Positions 1-7,716 of a stretch of DNA of 36,055 nt are shown here, piece after piece; within the stretch, counting starts at the first letter, position 1; the number at the start of each line of letters is the position of its first letter. The notes under the pieces were generated by a model, which worked only from the letters and a program-made list of their open reading frames with translations, had not been told where the DNA came from and did not search any database. Source of the DNA: Atopobiaceae bacterium (lineage in GTDB: Bacteria > Actinomycetota > Coriobacteriia > Coriobacteriales > Atopobiaceae); the NCBI GenBank assembly GCA_030525685.1, contig JAUNEG010000003.1, positions 100,835 to 136,889 of the forward strand, in the 5' to 3' direction. Both the position numbers and the translations under genes were made by a program.

Positions 1-31
1 CGCCGGCTACGACCTCTCCTTCCTGGAGTAG
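1..31 (+). CDS. C-terminal tail of an upstream gene (partial)
   Basis: The window opens inside a reading frame that ends AGYDLSFLE before a TAG at 29-31. The next gene starts two bases later, so this is almost certainly the preceding gene of the same ABC transporter operon, a permease or substrate-binding subunit. Nine residues are too few to decide which. Confidence 0.6.
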   Translation, partial: AGYDLSFLE

Positions 32-33
32 GC

Positions 34-918
34 ATGGCGGAGGCTGGCGAGAAGAACGTGCGGGCAGCCGACGGGACGAGAAGCCCTGCCGCGAGTTCCG
101 CAGACTCGCGTCCTTTGCGCGTCGAGGACTGTCCGAGCGCCGGGGCCTCTCGTCCCGTCGGCGGGCAGGTTCCGGCCCTCTCGGCCGAGGACCTCACGCT
201 GTCGTGGGACGGGGAGCACATCGTCGTCCAGGGCGTCGACGTGACCGTGGCGCCCGGCGAGGTCTGCTGTCTCGTCGGCCGCTCCGGCTGCGGCAAGACC
301 ACGATCCTGCATGCCCTCGCCGGCCTGACCACCCCCATGGCCGGTCGCGTCCTCCTCCATGGCGAGGACGTGACCGGCCGGCCGGGCCGTGTGAGCTACA
401 TGCTCCAGAAGGACCTGCTGCTGCCGAGCCGTCGCATCATCGACAACGTGTGTCTGCCGCTCGTGCTCTCCGGCATGAAGAAGGCCGACGCCCGAGCCAA
501 GGCCGCGCCGCTCTTTGGGCGCTTCGGCCTTGTGGGCTGCGAGCTCAAGTGGCCGAGCGAGCTCTCCGGCGGCATGCGCCAGCGCGCGGCGTTTCTGCGC
601 ACCTACCTCATGGGCGCGGACGTGACGCTGCTCGACGAGCCCTTCTCGGCGCTTGACGCCCTCACGCGCGCCGAGGTGCGCCACTGGTTCGTGGACGTGG
701 CCTCCGAGCTGGGACTCTCCGCGCTCGTCATCACGCACGACGTGGACGAGGCGGTGTCCATGGCGAGCCGCATCTACGTGCTCGCGGGGGCGCCGGCCGC
801 CGGCGAGCCCAGCCACGTGGCGGGCATCGTGACCGTGGAGCGCGTGGCCAGCGAGAGCTTCGAGCTCACCGACGAGTACCTCGCCGCCAAGCGCCGGGTC
901 ATGGCGCTTCTGGGGTAG
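34..918 (+). CDS. ABC transporter ATP-binding protein, nitrate/sulfonate/taurine type
   Basis: This is the 294-residue ATPase subunit of an ABC importer. It has Walker A GRSGCGKTT (residues 82-90), signature LSGGMRQRA (177-185), Walker B TLLDEP (198-203) followed by FSALD, and the switch histidine in VITHD (about 235). The EPFSALD sequence and overall pattern resemble the SsuB/TauB/ThiZ group, which imports sulfonates, nitrate or pyrimidine precursors; the substrate cannot be told from this subunit. The ATPase domain begins near residue 50. The first 45 or so residues are a low-complexity extension that contains the dispersed GGCGAGAAGAAC motif, read as GEKN. The start is close-coupled to the upstream stop. 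A later start at the domain boundary is possible but has no obvious advantage. Confidence 0.9.
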   Translation: MAEAGEKNVRAADGTRSPAASSADSRPLRVEDCPSAGASRPVGGQVPALSAEDLTLSWDGEHIVVQGVDVTVAPGEVCCLVGRSGCGKTTILHALAGLTTPMAGRVLLHGEDVTGRPGRVSYMLQKDLLLPSRRIIDNVCLPLVLSGMKKADARAKAAPLFGRFGLVGCELKWPSELSGGMRQRAAFLRTYLMGADVTLLDEPFSALDALTRAEVRHWFVDVASELGLSALVITHDVDEAVSMASRIYVLAGAPAAGEPSHVAGIVTVERVASESFELTDEYLAAKRRVMALLG

Positions 919-962
919 CCGACGACCCGAGGTCCTTCTCGGTGGCTCAATATGCCCATATC

Positions 963-1038
963 AAATCTGGCCGCGGCTTTTTTGCACTTTTTGGCCCTCA
1001 GATGGGGGTAAAAGTGCCAAAAATCCGCGGCCAGATTT
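963..1038. repeat. long palindromic element, family II (copy 1)
   Basis: Outer arms AAATCTGGCCGCGG (963-976) and its exact complement (1025-1038) continue inward through an A/T-rich stem: CACTTTTTGG on the left and GTGCCAAAAA on the right, with mismatches. The loop is about 14 bases. It lies 45 bases downstream of the ABC ATPase stop, so it could end that transcript, but the T tract lies inside the stem rather than after it. The element at 18727-18801 has the same inner sequence with different outer arms. The rest of 919-1228 holds a tandem repeat, motif copies and a small inverted repeat, and no gene. Confidence 0.75.
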
Positions 1039-1044
1039 TATGTT

Positions 1045-1089
1045 GCGGGCGCGTGGGCGAGAAGGGCGAGCGGGCGCGTGGGCGAGAAG
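1045..1089. repeat. tandem direct repeat, 20 bp with 25-bp period
   Basis: GCGGGCGCGTGGGCGAGAAG occurs at 1045-1064 and again, identical, at 1070-1089. Each copy ends in the dispersed GGCGAGAAG motif. It sits next to the palindrome at 963-1038. Confidence 0.8.
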
Positions 1090-1188
1090 AACGGATGGTC
1101 GAGAGACCCCGCGCATCGTAAGCAAGGAATAACGGCGGTGTAAGGCTCGCGCAAGGGGAGGGGAGCGATCCGTAAAAGGTCTTCCCCG

Positions 1189-1215
1189 GACGTATCGTTA
1201 GGGCATCGATACGTC
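1189..1215. promoter_or_regulatory. inverted repeat upstream of the decayed binding-protein gene
   Basis: Perfect 9-bp arms GACGTATCG and CGATACGTC are separated by 9 bases. The repeat ends just before the ribosome binding site of the pseudogene at 1229. It could be an old operator; no T tract follows, so a terminator is less likely. Confidence 0.4.
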
Positions 1216-1228
1216 TGAAGGGGGCCTC

Positions 1229-2291
1229 GTGGGAGCAAGGACCAGGACCCTCGTCGCCGGAGTTGCGCTCATCGCGGTTGCGGCGGCGCTCGCGGTGGGG
1301 ATTGCGCTCTTCTCCAACGCGGCGTTGCCGGGGCAGGAGCCTGGTGGGGCATCCGGGGACGCGCCCGCAGGGTAGCCGCTCACGGTGGTCCACGGCGTCA
1401 TCGGATCCGAGAAGGAGTCGCTCTTCGCCGGCCCCGAGGCCAAGGAGATCTTCGCCCGCCACGGGCTCGACGTTCAGGTCACGACGTCGGGCTCCTGGGC
1501 CATGGCGGAGCGCGCGGGCATCGAGGAGTCTGACTTCGCCTCGCCCTCCTCCGAGATCGCCGCCGCGCACATAGAGGACGTCCACGGTGACGCCGTCCTC
1601 TCCACCACGCGCCCCTTCTACTCTCCGCTTTCCGTCGCCACCGGCGAGACGGTCCTTTCCGTTCTCGCTCAGAAGGGCCTCGCCGAGCAGCGTGACGGCG
1701 TCTGGCACCTTGACATGGCTGCCTAGCTTGACGCCGTCGCCAACGGAAGGCGCTGGACGGACCTCGCGGGCTTCGAGGCCTGCCCCTCGAGCAGAAACGT
1801 CATGATCACCACCACCGACGCGCGCTCCTCCAACTCCGCGCTCATGTACCTCAGCCTCGCGAGCTACGTCCTCAACGGCAACGCCGTGGTCACGAGCGAG
1901 GACGCGGCGGGCCAGCAGGCCACGGACTCCCTGGCCGGCCTCGGCCTCGACCAGGGCTACTCGCAGTTCTCCTCCGCGGGGCCGTGGGAATCCTTCCTCT
2001 CCAAGGGGTCCATGAACCAGCCGCTCACGCTCATCTATGAGAGCCAGTACCTCGAGGCGCAGATGAACGAGCCCACGCGCGTGACCGACGAGATGCGCAT
2101 CTGCTATCCCGCGCCCACCATCTTCTCGGACCACGTGGTCGTGGCCTTCTCCGAGGCGGGGCAGCGGGTCCAGGGCCTCCTCCGTGATCGAGGGCCTGGT
2201 CAAGAACGCCGCGATTGACGTCGCAGTGGACGCCTTCACCGCCGACTTCGAGGGTCTCGTCGGCGCCGGCAAGACGATGGCCGACCTGTAG
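1229..2291 (+). pseudogene. decayed extracellular solute-binding-like protein
   Basis: A GTG start at 1229 behind GAAGGGGG opens a frame with an N-terminal membrane or signal segment (VAGVALIAVAAALAVGIALF). The frame is broken by TAG at 1373 and TAG at 1724, then shifts by one base near 2165 and runs to TAG at 2289-2291. Reading across the breaks gives about 350 residues of continuous protein-like sequence, for example VVHGVIGSEKESLF, LDVQVTTSGSWAMAE, and SVIEGLVKNAAIDVAV in the shifted frame. Length, signal and the GSEK region fit an actinobacterial solute-binding-domain protein. Family assignment is from general resemblance only. Two stops plus a frameshift make a functional product unlikely. 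Confidence 0.75.
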
Positions 2292-2296
2292 GGGCG

Positions 2297-2448
2297 GGCG
2301 AGAAGAACCTCGGCCCCGGGGCCCCAACGCGCAACTGGGGATTTGCGACATCCGCATTTGCCCATGACAAGAGCTGAACCGTCGAACGCGTAGCTTGGGA
2401 AATGCGGCCGTTTGGCTGCCGAATCCCGAGCTGCGCGTTCTTCTCGCC
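2297..2448. repeat. nested palindromic element bounded by an inverted pair of the dispersed motif
   Basis: GGCGAGAAGAAC at 2297-2308 and its exact complement GTTCTTCTCGCC at 2437-2448 enclose two nested stems. The outer arms are 2326-2345 and 2420-2439, with a few mismatches. The inner arms are CCGCATTTGCCC (2352-2363) and GGGAAATGCGG (2397-2407). It begins six bases after the last stop of the pseudogene. It could act as a terminator or protein-binding structure; there is no run of T after either arm. Confidence 0.7.
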
Positions 2449-2520
2449 ATGCGCAATCCGAGATCTCTGCAAACGGTCCTGCCCGGCTGCTCCGGCCCGC
2501 GACGTAAACGTTGCGCATGG
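2447..2520. repeat. 10-bp inverted repeat with 54-base spacer
   Basis: CCATGCGCAA (2447-2456) and TTGCGCATGG (2511-2520) are perfect complements, directly adjoining the previous element and upstream of the gene at 2588. Nothing else is recognised in 2521-2587 apart from two similar words, GCTAACATT and GCTAACGTT, about 29 bases apart. Confidence 0.45.
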
Positions 2521-2587
2521 GATGCCGGCCAAGCTAACATTTCCCCTTGCGTAGGGCTAACGTTGTCTTGAGAGCAGAGGGGGGTAC

Positions 2588-3208
2588 ATGGAAGCGCACG
2601 AGGACGATACGTACGCGAGGCTCAAGGCGGCGATGGAAGAGGCGGAGGCGAGCGAGTCCCCCGTGGAGTCCTCCCGTGACCGCAGGCGCCGCTACCTTGC
2701 GATTGCCTTGGTCGTGATTGTTCCTTTGGCTGTGGTCAGCTATGTCGCGTGGGGACTCATTGGACTTTTTGCCCTCGGCAAGACGGACGAGGGGCCGATT
2801 GCGGTGGTGTATCGGCTCGTGGGCGTCCCGGGCTGGCTTGCCATCTTCTCCTTTGGCGTCGTGGCGGTGGCGCGGCAGCTGCGCGACGACTTCAAGGGCG
2901 TGGGCGAGCGCATCTTCGGGGCGGTCATCATCGCGCTCACGGTGGTTACCTGCTACGTCTTTGTGGGGCAGCCGCTACTGGACGTGCCGTACCTCTTCAG
3001 CCCTGTTTGCGTCGAGCTGCGCGACATTGACGTGCGATGCGTGGACGGATCGGACACCACCAAGTATTATCTCAGCGGCTTTGATGACGCCGGAGCGAAG
3101 TGGGAGTTCCGAATCAACAGGGACACGTACTACGACTGGGACCGCGGCCGCACCACCGCCACCGTGACCGGTTTGCCCAACACCCAGGTGACGCTTGCCA
3201 TAGAGTGA
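2588..3208 (+). CDS. hypothetical membrane protein, three predicted membrane segments
   Basis: A 206-residue protein starts behind GAGGGGGG, seven bases from the ATG at 2588. The first 35 residues are charged and probably cytoplasmic. Hydrophobic segments lie near residues 36-62, 79-95 and 106-126. The remaining 80 residues, with two cysteines (VCVELRDIDVRC) and many aromatic and charged residues, would be extracytoplasmic if the N-terminus is inside; a small beta-rich domain is plausible. I do not recognise a family. It is convergent with the M18 aminopeptidase gene. Confidence 0.75.
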   Translation: MEAHEDDTYARLKAAMEEAEASESPVESSRDRRRRYLAIALVVIVPLAVVSYVAWGLIGLFALGKTDEGPIAVVYRLVGVPGWLAIFSFGVVAVARQLRDDFKGVGERIFGAVIIALTVVTCYVFVGQPLLDVPYLFSPVCVELRDIDVRCVDGSDTTKYYLSGFDDAGAKWEFRINRDTYYDWDRGRTTATVTGLPNTQVTLAIE

Positions 3209-3295
3209 CCCTCCCCGCTCCCTCCAGAAGGTGGAGGCCCCGAGCGACGGCCACCAGGAGTTCCTCACTGGGTTGATGATCGAGCGACAACGGGA

Positions 3296-3360
3296 GAGGC
3301 CCCGAGATTCCTAAGCAGAGGTTTCGCGAAGCGCACCTCTGCGTGGAATCTCGGGGCCTC
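3296..3360. terminator. long hairpin between convergent genes, probable bidirectional terminator
   Basis: Arms 3296-3322 and 3335-3360 (GAGGCCCCGAGATTCCTAAG and onward, against its complement) form a stem of about 26 bp with a few mismatches and a 12-base loop. It lies between the convergent genes ending at 3208 and 3381. There is no long T tract, so termination is inferred from position. The left arm contains TTCCTAAGC, a word shared with the element at 14458-14696. Confidence 0.55.
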
Positions 3361-3380
3361 CCGGGTGGCGAGTCGGCCCG

Positions 3381-4787
3381 TTACGCGAGCTTGAGGAACT
3401 CGCGGTAGCCGCGATACGCCTCGTAGACGTCGGCCTTGCTCGTGGCCTCCCACGGCGCGTGCATGGAGAGCACGGGCACGCCGCAGTCGATCACGTTCAT
3501 GCCATAGGTGGCCAGGATGTAGGCGATCGTGCCGCCGCCGCCCGCGTCGACCTTGCCGAGCTCGGCGGTCTGGAAGTGCACGCCGCCCCCGTCCATCACG
3601 CGGCGGATGGTGGCCACGTACTCGGCGTCCGCGTCGTTGGAGCCAGACTTGCCGCGGCTGCCGGTGTACTTGTTGAAGGTGAGGCCGTGGCCCAGGTACG
3701 CGGAGTTCTTCGGCTCGAAGACGCTCGCGAACGTGGGGTCGAAGCCGGCCGAGACGTCGCTCGAGAGCATGTTGGAGGCCGCGAGGCAGCGACGCAGCGC
3801 GAGCGGGCCGCTCTGGCCGGCGAGCTCGAGCACCTCGGCCATCGTGTCCTCGAAGAAGTGGCTCGTCATGCCGGTGGCGCCCACCGAGCCGATCTCCTCC
3901 TTGTCCACGAGCAGGCACACCGCCGTGCGCGCGGGTGCCTCGGCGTCGAGCTGCGCCACGAGGCTCGTGTAGGCGCAGGAGCGGTCGTCCTGGCCGTAGC
4001 CCAGAATCATCGAGCGGTCCAGGCCCAGGTCGCGGGCCGCGCCGGCGGGCACGACCTCGAGCTCGGCGGAGAGCAGGTCCTCCTCCTCGATGCCCAGCTG
4101 CTCGCGCAGGATGGCAAGCACGCCGGCCTTGACCGGGGACTTCTCGGCGTCCTCGTCCTTCTCGGCGCCCTCCTCGATCACGACGGGGCGGTTGCCCACC
4201 AGCACGTCGAGCATCTCGCCCTCGATGACCTCGGAGGCCTTCTTGCCCATCTGCTGGCCGGAGAGGTGGATGAGCAGGTCGGAGATGCAGAAGACGGGGT
4301 CGTCCTCGTCCTCGCCGATCACCACGTTCACGACGCTGCCGTCCTTCTTGGCCACGACGCCGTGGATGGCCAGCGGGATCGTGACCCACTGGTACTTCTT
4401 GACGCCGCCGTAGTAGTGCGTGTCCAGCGTGACGATCTCGTTCTTCTCCTCGACGGGGTCCTGCTTGACGTCCAGGCGCGGCGAGTCGATGTGCGCGCCG
4501 AGGATGTTGACGCCTCGCTCGAGCGGCTCGGTGCCCAGGTGCAGCAGCATGAGGCTCTTGCCGCGGTTGACGGCATAGACCTTGTCACCGGGCTTGAGGG
4601 GCTCGCCGGCCTCGACGCGGCTTGCCAGGCTCACGTAGCCGGCCTCCTCGGCCATGGCCACGGACGTGGCGCAGCACTCGCGCTCGGTCTTGTTGTCGGA
4701 GATGAAGGCCTTGTAGCCCTCGCAGAGGTAGTGCAGCTCGTCGAGCTGCTCGGGGGTGTAGTCCTTCCAGGCGTTGGGACGCTCCAT
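3381..4787 (-). CDS. M18-family zinc aminopeptidase (aspartyl aminopeptidase type)
   Basis: This 468-residue cytosolic peptidase removes N-terminal, often acidic, residues from peptides. Family M18 features are clear: ILGAHIDSPRLD with metal-ligand candidates H99 and D101, GYGQDDRSCAYTSL, the glutamate pair in DKEEIGSVGATGMTSHFFED, SSDVSAGFDPTF, and the C-terminal SMHAPWEATSK histidine. Length matches bacterial M18 enzymes. The ATG at 4787 is preceded on the minus strand by GAAGGGAGTC, a good ribosome binding site. It is transcribed alone, away from its neighbours. A long open frame on the opposite strand (3459-4907) is a shadow. Confidence 0.93.
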   Translation of the reverse strand: MERPNAWKDYTPEQLDELHYLCEGYKAFISDNKTERECCATSVAMAEEAGYVSLASRVEAGEPLKPGDKVYAVNRGKSLMLLHLGTEPLERGVNILGAHIDSPRLDVKQDPVEEKNEIVTLDTHYYGGVKKYQWVTIPLAIHGVVAKKDGSVVNVVIGEDEDDPVFCISDLLIHLSGQQMGKKASEVIEGEMLDVLVGNRPVVIEEGAEKDEDAEKSPVKAGVLAILREQLGIEEEDLLSAELEVVPAGAARDLGLDRSMILGYGQDDRSCAYTSLVAQLDAEAPARTAVCLLVDKEEIGSVGATGMTSHFFEDTMAEVLELAGQSGPLALRRCLAASNMLSSDVSAGFDPTFASVFEPKNSAYLGHGLTFNKYTGSRGKSGSNDADAEYVATIRRVMDGGGVHFQTAELGKVDAGGGGTIAYILATYGMNVIDCGVPVLSMHAPWEATSKADVYEAYRGYREFLKLA

Positions 4788-4859
4788 GTGACTCCCTTCT
4801 CGATGGTGTGCCGCAGACGATTCTACCCACTTGCGCGGCGGGCGAGAAGGGCGTCGCGG

Positions 4860-5660
4860 TTATCGCGCGGGCGTCTCGGCGGCGTCCCCGGTCGACCCCG
4901 GCTCTGACGGGGAGGTGCCCTCGTCGGGGAGCTGGTCGGCCTCGCCCGAGCCGTCCTCTCCGGCGCCGGCTCCCGCTTCGGCGCCGTCCTGCGAGCCCGC
5001 GGTGCCGTCATCCGGGGAGGGGGCGGGCTCGTCCCCGCCGGGCTCTGACGGGGCGGGCGTCGACGTGGCGTCGTCCGTGGGACCGTCCTGCGCCGCGTCG
5101 TCCTCCTCGGACTCCGCGTCGGGATCCTCCGACACCGGCTCCGCGGGTGCCTCGGGCGCCCGCTCCTCGACGACCGGCTCTGCGAGCTGCGGCTTGGTGC
5201 CGATGCCGCCGCCCTGCGTCGCCAGGCTCACCACGAGTGCGTAGGCCAGCACGGCGACGACGCCCGCCGCGGTTGCCGCGAGCGCCACGCGCCTTCGCAC
5301 GAGGGCCTGCCGCCGCTCCCGGGCGGCGTCGCGCACCTCGGCCGGGGCGATCGGGGTGCCGGACGGCGCGACCTCCTCGACCTGGGCGCGGCCGGACACG
5401 GAGCCCACGACGCTCGTCTCGTCCGCGGCGTCGGACCCGAGCGTGCGGATCTTCTCGGCCGAGGAGCGGAGTATGTTGCGATAGACCTGCGTGGCCACTG
5501 CGGATGCGACGGCGCCGACGACGGCGCCGATGATCGACCCGGCGACGCCGATCTGCGTCGAGAGGGCAAAGGAGGTCGCGGCGGCGAGCGCCGTCGCGAG
5601 CAGCTGCGAGAGGGAGAAGTCCCCGAGAACGCCGTCGGCGCGTTGGTTCTTCTCGGCCAT
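4860..5660 (-). CDS. membrane protein with long acidic Pro/Ser/Glu tail
   Basis: The start at 5660 is chosen because GGAAGGAGCCTC precedes the ATG; a longer frame upstream lacks such a site. The product is 266 residues. Residues 15-60 are Ala/Gly-rich and hydrophobic, possibly glycine-zipper-like. A short basic stretch (RERRQALVRRR) precedes a predicted membrane segment near 125-147, and residues 152-266 are an extended Asp/Glu/Pro/Ser-rich tail that would be disordered and probably outside the cell. The N-terminus reads MAEKNQ, made by the dispersed motif directly after the start codon. No family is recognised; a cell-envelope role is a guess. Confidence 0.75.
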   Translation of the reverse strand: MAEKNQRADGVLGDFSLSQLLATALAAATSFALSTQIGVAGSIIGAVVGAVASAVATQVYRNILRSSAEKIRTLGSDAADETSVVGSVSGRAQVEEVAPSGTPIAPAEVRDAARERRQALVRRRVALAATAAGVVAVLAYALVVSLATQGGGIGTKPQLAEPVVEERAPEAPAEPVSEDPDAESEEDDAAQDGPTDDATSTPAPSEPGGDEPAPSPDDGTAGSQDGAEAGAGAGEDGSGEADQLPDEGTSPSEPGSTGDAAETPAR

Positions 5661-5857
5661 GAGGCTCCTTCCGTGAACGATTCCACGACTCAACCGTACC
5701 CGCCGACGCCTCTGACGTGCCGCTTGGCCCAAAAGGACACGAAGACCTTACAAGCCGCTTGAAAAAGCCGCCCCTGCTGCGCTCGCCCCGGCTGCCATGG
5801 GGGTAAAATGGTCTATGGTACTGTCCTTTCGTGTTTCTGCAACGTATGGAGGTCAAC

Positions 5858-6730
5858 ATGCTCGTCAACGCTACTGCCATGCTCAAGGCCGCCGAGAAGG
5901 GCCACTACGCCGTGGGCGCCTTCAACACCAACAACCTCGAGTGGGCAACCGGCATCCTCATGGCCGCCGAGGAGCTCCAGTCCCCGGTCATCATTCAGTG
6001 CACCGCCGGCGCCGCCAAGTGGCAGACCAGCTACAAGGTCGTCGCCGACCTCGTCAAGAACCTCGTCGAGGACATGAACATCACCGTTCCGGTTGCCATG
6101 CACCTCGATCACGGCTCCTACGATGACGTCTTCAAGTGCATCGAGGCGGGCTTCACCTCCGTCATGTATGACGGCTCCCACGAGGAGAGCTTTGAGATCA
6201 ACCTCAAGCGCACCGAGGAGGTCGTCAAGGCCGCCCACGCCAAGGGCATCTCCGTTGAGGCCGAGGTCGGTGGCATCGGTGGCACCGAGGACGGCGTGAC
6301 CGCCAAGGGCGAGCTTGCTGACCCCGCGCAGTGCAAGGCCATCGCCGACCTGGGCGTCGACTTCCTCGCCTGCGGCATCGGCAACATCCACGGCATCTAT
6401 CCCGACAACTGGGAGGGTCTGTCCTTCGACCAGCTCCAGGCCATCAAGGCTGCTGTCGGCGACCTGCCGCTCGTCCTTCACGGCGGCACCGGCATCCCCG
6501 TTGACCAGATCCAGAAGGCCATCTCCCTCGGCATCTGCAAGATCAACGTCAACACCGACCTCCAGCTCGTCTTCGCCGAGGCCACACGCAAGTACATCGA
6601 GGCTGGCAAGGACCAGGAGGGCAAGGGCTTTGACCCGCGCAAGCTCCTCAAGGGTGGCCGCGACGCCATCACCGCCCGCACCAAGGAGCTCATGGAGGAG
6701 TTCGGCTCCACGGGCAAGGGCTGGGCGTAG
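5858..6730 (+). CDS. fba: class II fructose-bisphosphate aldolase
   Basis: This zinc-dependent aldolase reversibly splits fructose 1,6-bisphosphate into dihydroxyacetone phosphate and glyceraldehyde 3-phosphate in glycolysis and gluconeogenesis. The ATG at 5858 follows TGGAGGTCAAC and gives 290 residues, the usual length. Key features are AVGAFNTNN near the N-terminus, HLDHGS with catalytic D84 and zinc ligand H85, VEAEVGGIGGTEDG, the zinc-ligand histidine region FLACGIGNIHG, LVLHGGTGI and KINVNTDLQ. Close relatives include tagatose-bisphosphate aldolases, but the isolated housekeeping context favours Fba. A TAAAAT at 5804-5809 is a possible -10 box. An intrinsic terminator follows. Confidence 0.95.
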   Translation: MLVNATAMLKAAEKGHYAVGAFNTNNLEWATGILMAAEELQSPVIIQCTAGAAKWQTSYKVVADLVKNLVEDMNITVPVAMHLDHGSYDDVFKCIEAGFTSVMYDGSHEESFEINLKRTEEVVKAAHAKGISVEAEVGGIGGTEDGVTAKGELADPAQCKAIADLGVDFLACGIGNIHGIYPDNWEGLSFDQLQAIKAAVGDLPLVLHGGTGIPVDQIQKAISLGICKINVNTDLQLVFAEATRKYIEAGKDQEGKGFDPRKLLKGGRDAITARTKELMEEFGSTGKGWA

Positions 6731-6764
6731 CGAGAAGCGCGCGTCCGCCGCATAGGTAACGCCG

Positions 6765-6800
6765 ACGCCCGGTCCCGCAGCGTGCGGGGCCGGGCGTTTT
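6765..6800 (+). terminator. intrinsic terminator after fba
   Basis: A perfect GC-rich 15-bp stem (ACGCCCGGTCCCGCA, 6765-6779, with its complement at 6783-6797) has a 3-base loop and is followed by TTT. It lies 35 bases after the aldolase stop codon. A motif copy flanks it on each side (6730 and 6811). Confidence 0.9.
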
Positions 6801-6826
6801 ACGGGACGAGGTTCTTCTCGGCGGGG

Positions 6827-7279
6827 CTACATCGGGCGTGCGGTGCAGGGCGCGGACTCGGCGTCGTCGGCCGGGTCGCGCACGAGGTCGGCGAGCGTCT
6901 TGCTGTCGAGGTAGCTTGCCGTCACGCGGCCGAGGTCGCGCCAGACGCCCACGGTGGGGCAGGAGTCAAGCTGTGGGCAGAGGGTCTCGTTGGTGCAGTC
7001 GAGGCAGCTCACCGGGGCCAGCGAGCCCTCCGCGGCGCGCAGGAGCTCGCCGAGGGTGTAGTCTTCCGGCTTTCGCGTGAGCTTGTAGCCGCCGCCCTTG
7101 CCGCGCTGGCTCTCCACGTAGCCGGCCTTGTGCATGAGGGAGATGACCTGCTCGAGGTACTTGCGCGAGATGTGCTGGCGGCGCGCCACGTCGCCGAGCG
7201 AGACCCAGCCGTCGTGCGCGGCGAGGTCCGCCATCGCGCGCAGCGCGTACATCCCCTTGGTGGAGAACATCCCGGCCAT
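6827..7279 (-). CDS. Rrf2-family transcriptional regulator of the suf operon
   Basis: This is a 150-residue winged-helix regulator of the IscR/Rrf2 type. The N-terminal domain (FSTKGMYALRAMADLA, then SLGDVARRQHISRKYLEQ) is the typical DNA-binding part, and RGKGGGYKLTR is the wing. Cysteines C92, C95, C101 and C107 lie where IscR-like proteins bind a [2Fe-2S] cluster, so it probably senses Fe-S status. It is the last gene of the suf operon, starting two bases after the sufU stop with GGGAG as its binding site; a longer upstream frame is a shadow. Autoregulation through the sufC promoter is inferred. A near-palindrome at that promoter (12292-12318) is a candidate operator. Confidence 0.92.
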   Translation of the reverse strand: MAGMFSTKGMYALRAMADLAAHDGWVSLGDVARRQHISRKYLEQVISLMHKAGYVESQRGKGGGYKLTRKPEDYTLGELLRAAEGSLAPVSCLDCTNETLCPQLDSCPTVGVWRDLGRVTASYLDSKTLADLVRDPADDAESAPCTARPM

Positions 7280-7281
7280 GG

Positions 7282-7716
7282 CTACTCCCGCGCCTCGAGC
7301 ATCTCGTCGAGTGTGCGCCAGGCGAGCTCGGCGCACTTCACGCGTGCCGGCATGTGCGCGATGTCGCGCAAAAGCACGCCGTCCTCGAGCGCGTCGAGCG
7401 CGGCCTCGTCGGTCTCCTCGCCGCGGACCATGCGCATGAAGAGCGCGCAGAGCTCGCGCGCCTCCTCGGGCGTCTTGCCCACCATGAGGTCGCTCATGAT
7501 GTCGGCGCTCGCCTGGGAGATGGCGCAGCCGTGGCCGGTGAACGCCGCCTCCTCGATGGTGCCGTCGTCGGCAAAGCGCACGGAGAACGTGAGCTCGTCG
7601 CCGCAGGAGGGGTTCACGCCCTCGTGGCTGCAGTCGGCGTCCTCCATCTGGTACTTGTAGTCGGGGTGCGACACGTGGTCCATGAAGGCCGCGTTGTAGA
7701 GGTCAGTCACTGCCAT
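7282..7716 (-). CDS. sufU: SufU-type Fe-S scaffold / sulfur-transfer protein
   Basis: A 144-residue IscU-fold protein works with SufS as sulfur acceptor, and perhaps as cluster scaffold. The three cysteines and the aspartate are in the expected places: NPSCGDE (C38, D40), GHGCAIS (C64) and RVKCAEL (C128). The long insertion before the last cysteine, which separates SufU from IscU, is present. The start overlaps the end of sufS by 14 bases, implying translational coupling. Confidence 0.94.
   Translation of the reverse strand: MAVTDLYNAAFMDHVSHPDYKYQMEDADCSHEGVNPSCGDELTFSVRFADDGTIEEAAFTGHGCAISQASADIMSDLMVGKTPEEARELCALFMRMVRGEETDEAALDALEDGVLLRDIAHMPARVKCAELAWRTLDEMLEARE

Noticed and set aside
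998..2518. 506-residue minus-strand frame over the decayed binding-protein gene
   Set aside because: The plus strand retains a signal-like segment and a ribosome site; the minus frame has shadow composition (Arg/Gly/Val-rich).
3459..4907. 482-residue plus-strand open frame opposite the M18 aminopeptidase
   Set aside because: It is the antisense shadow of a clear M18 gene in GC-rich DNA, with Val/Leu/His/Asp-rich low-complexity sequence and no family features.
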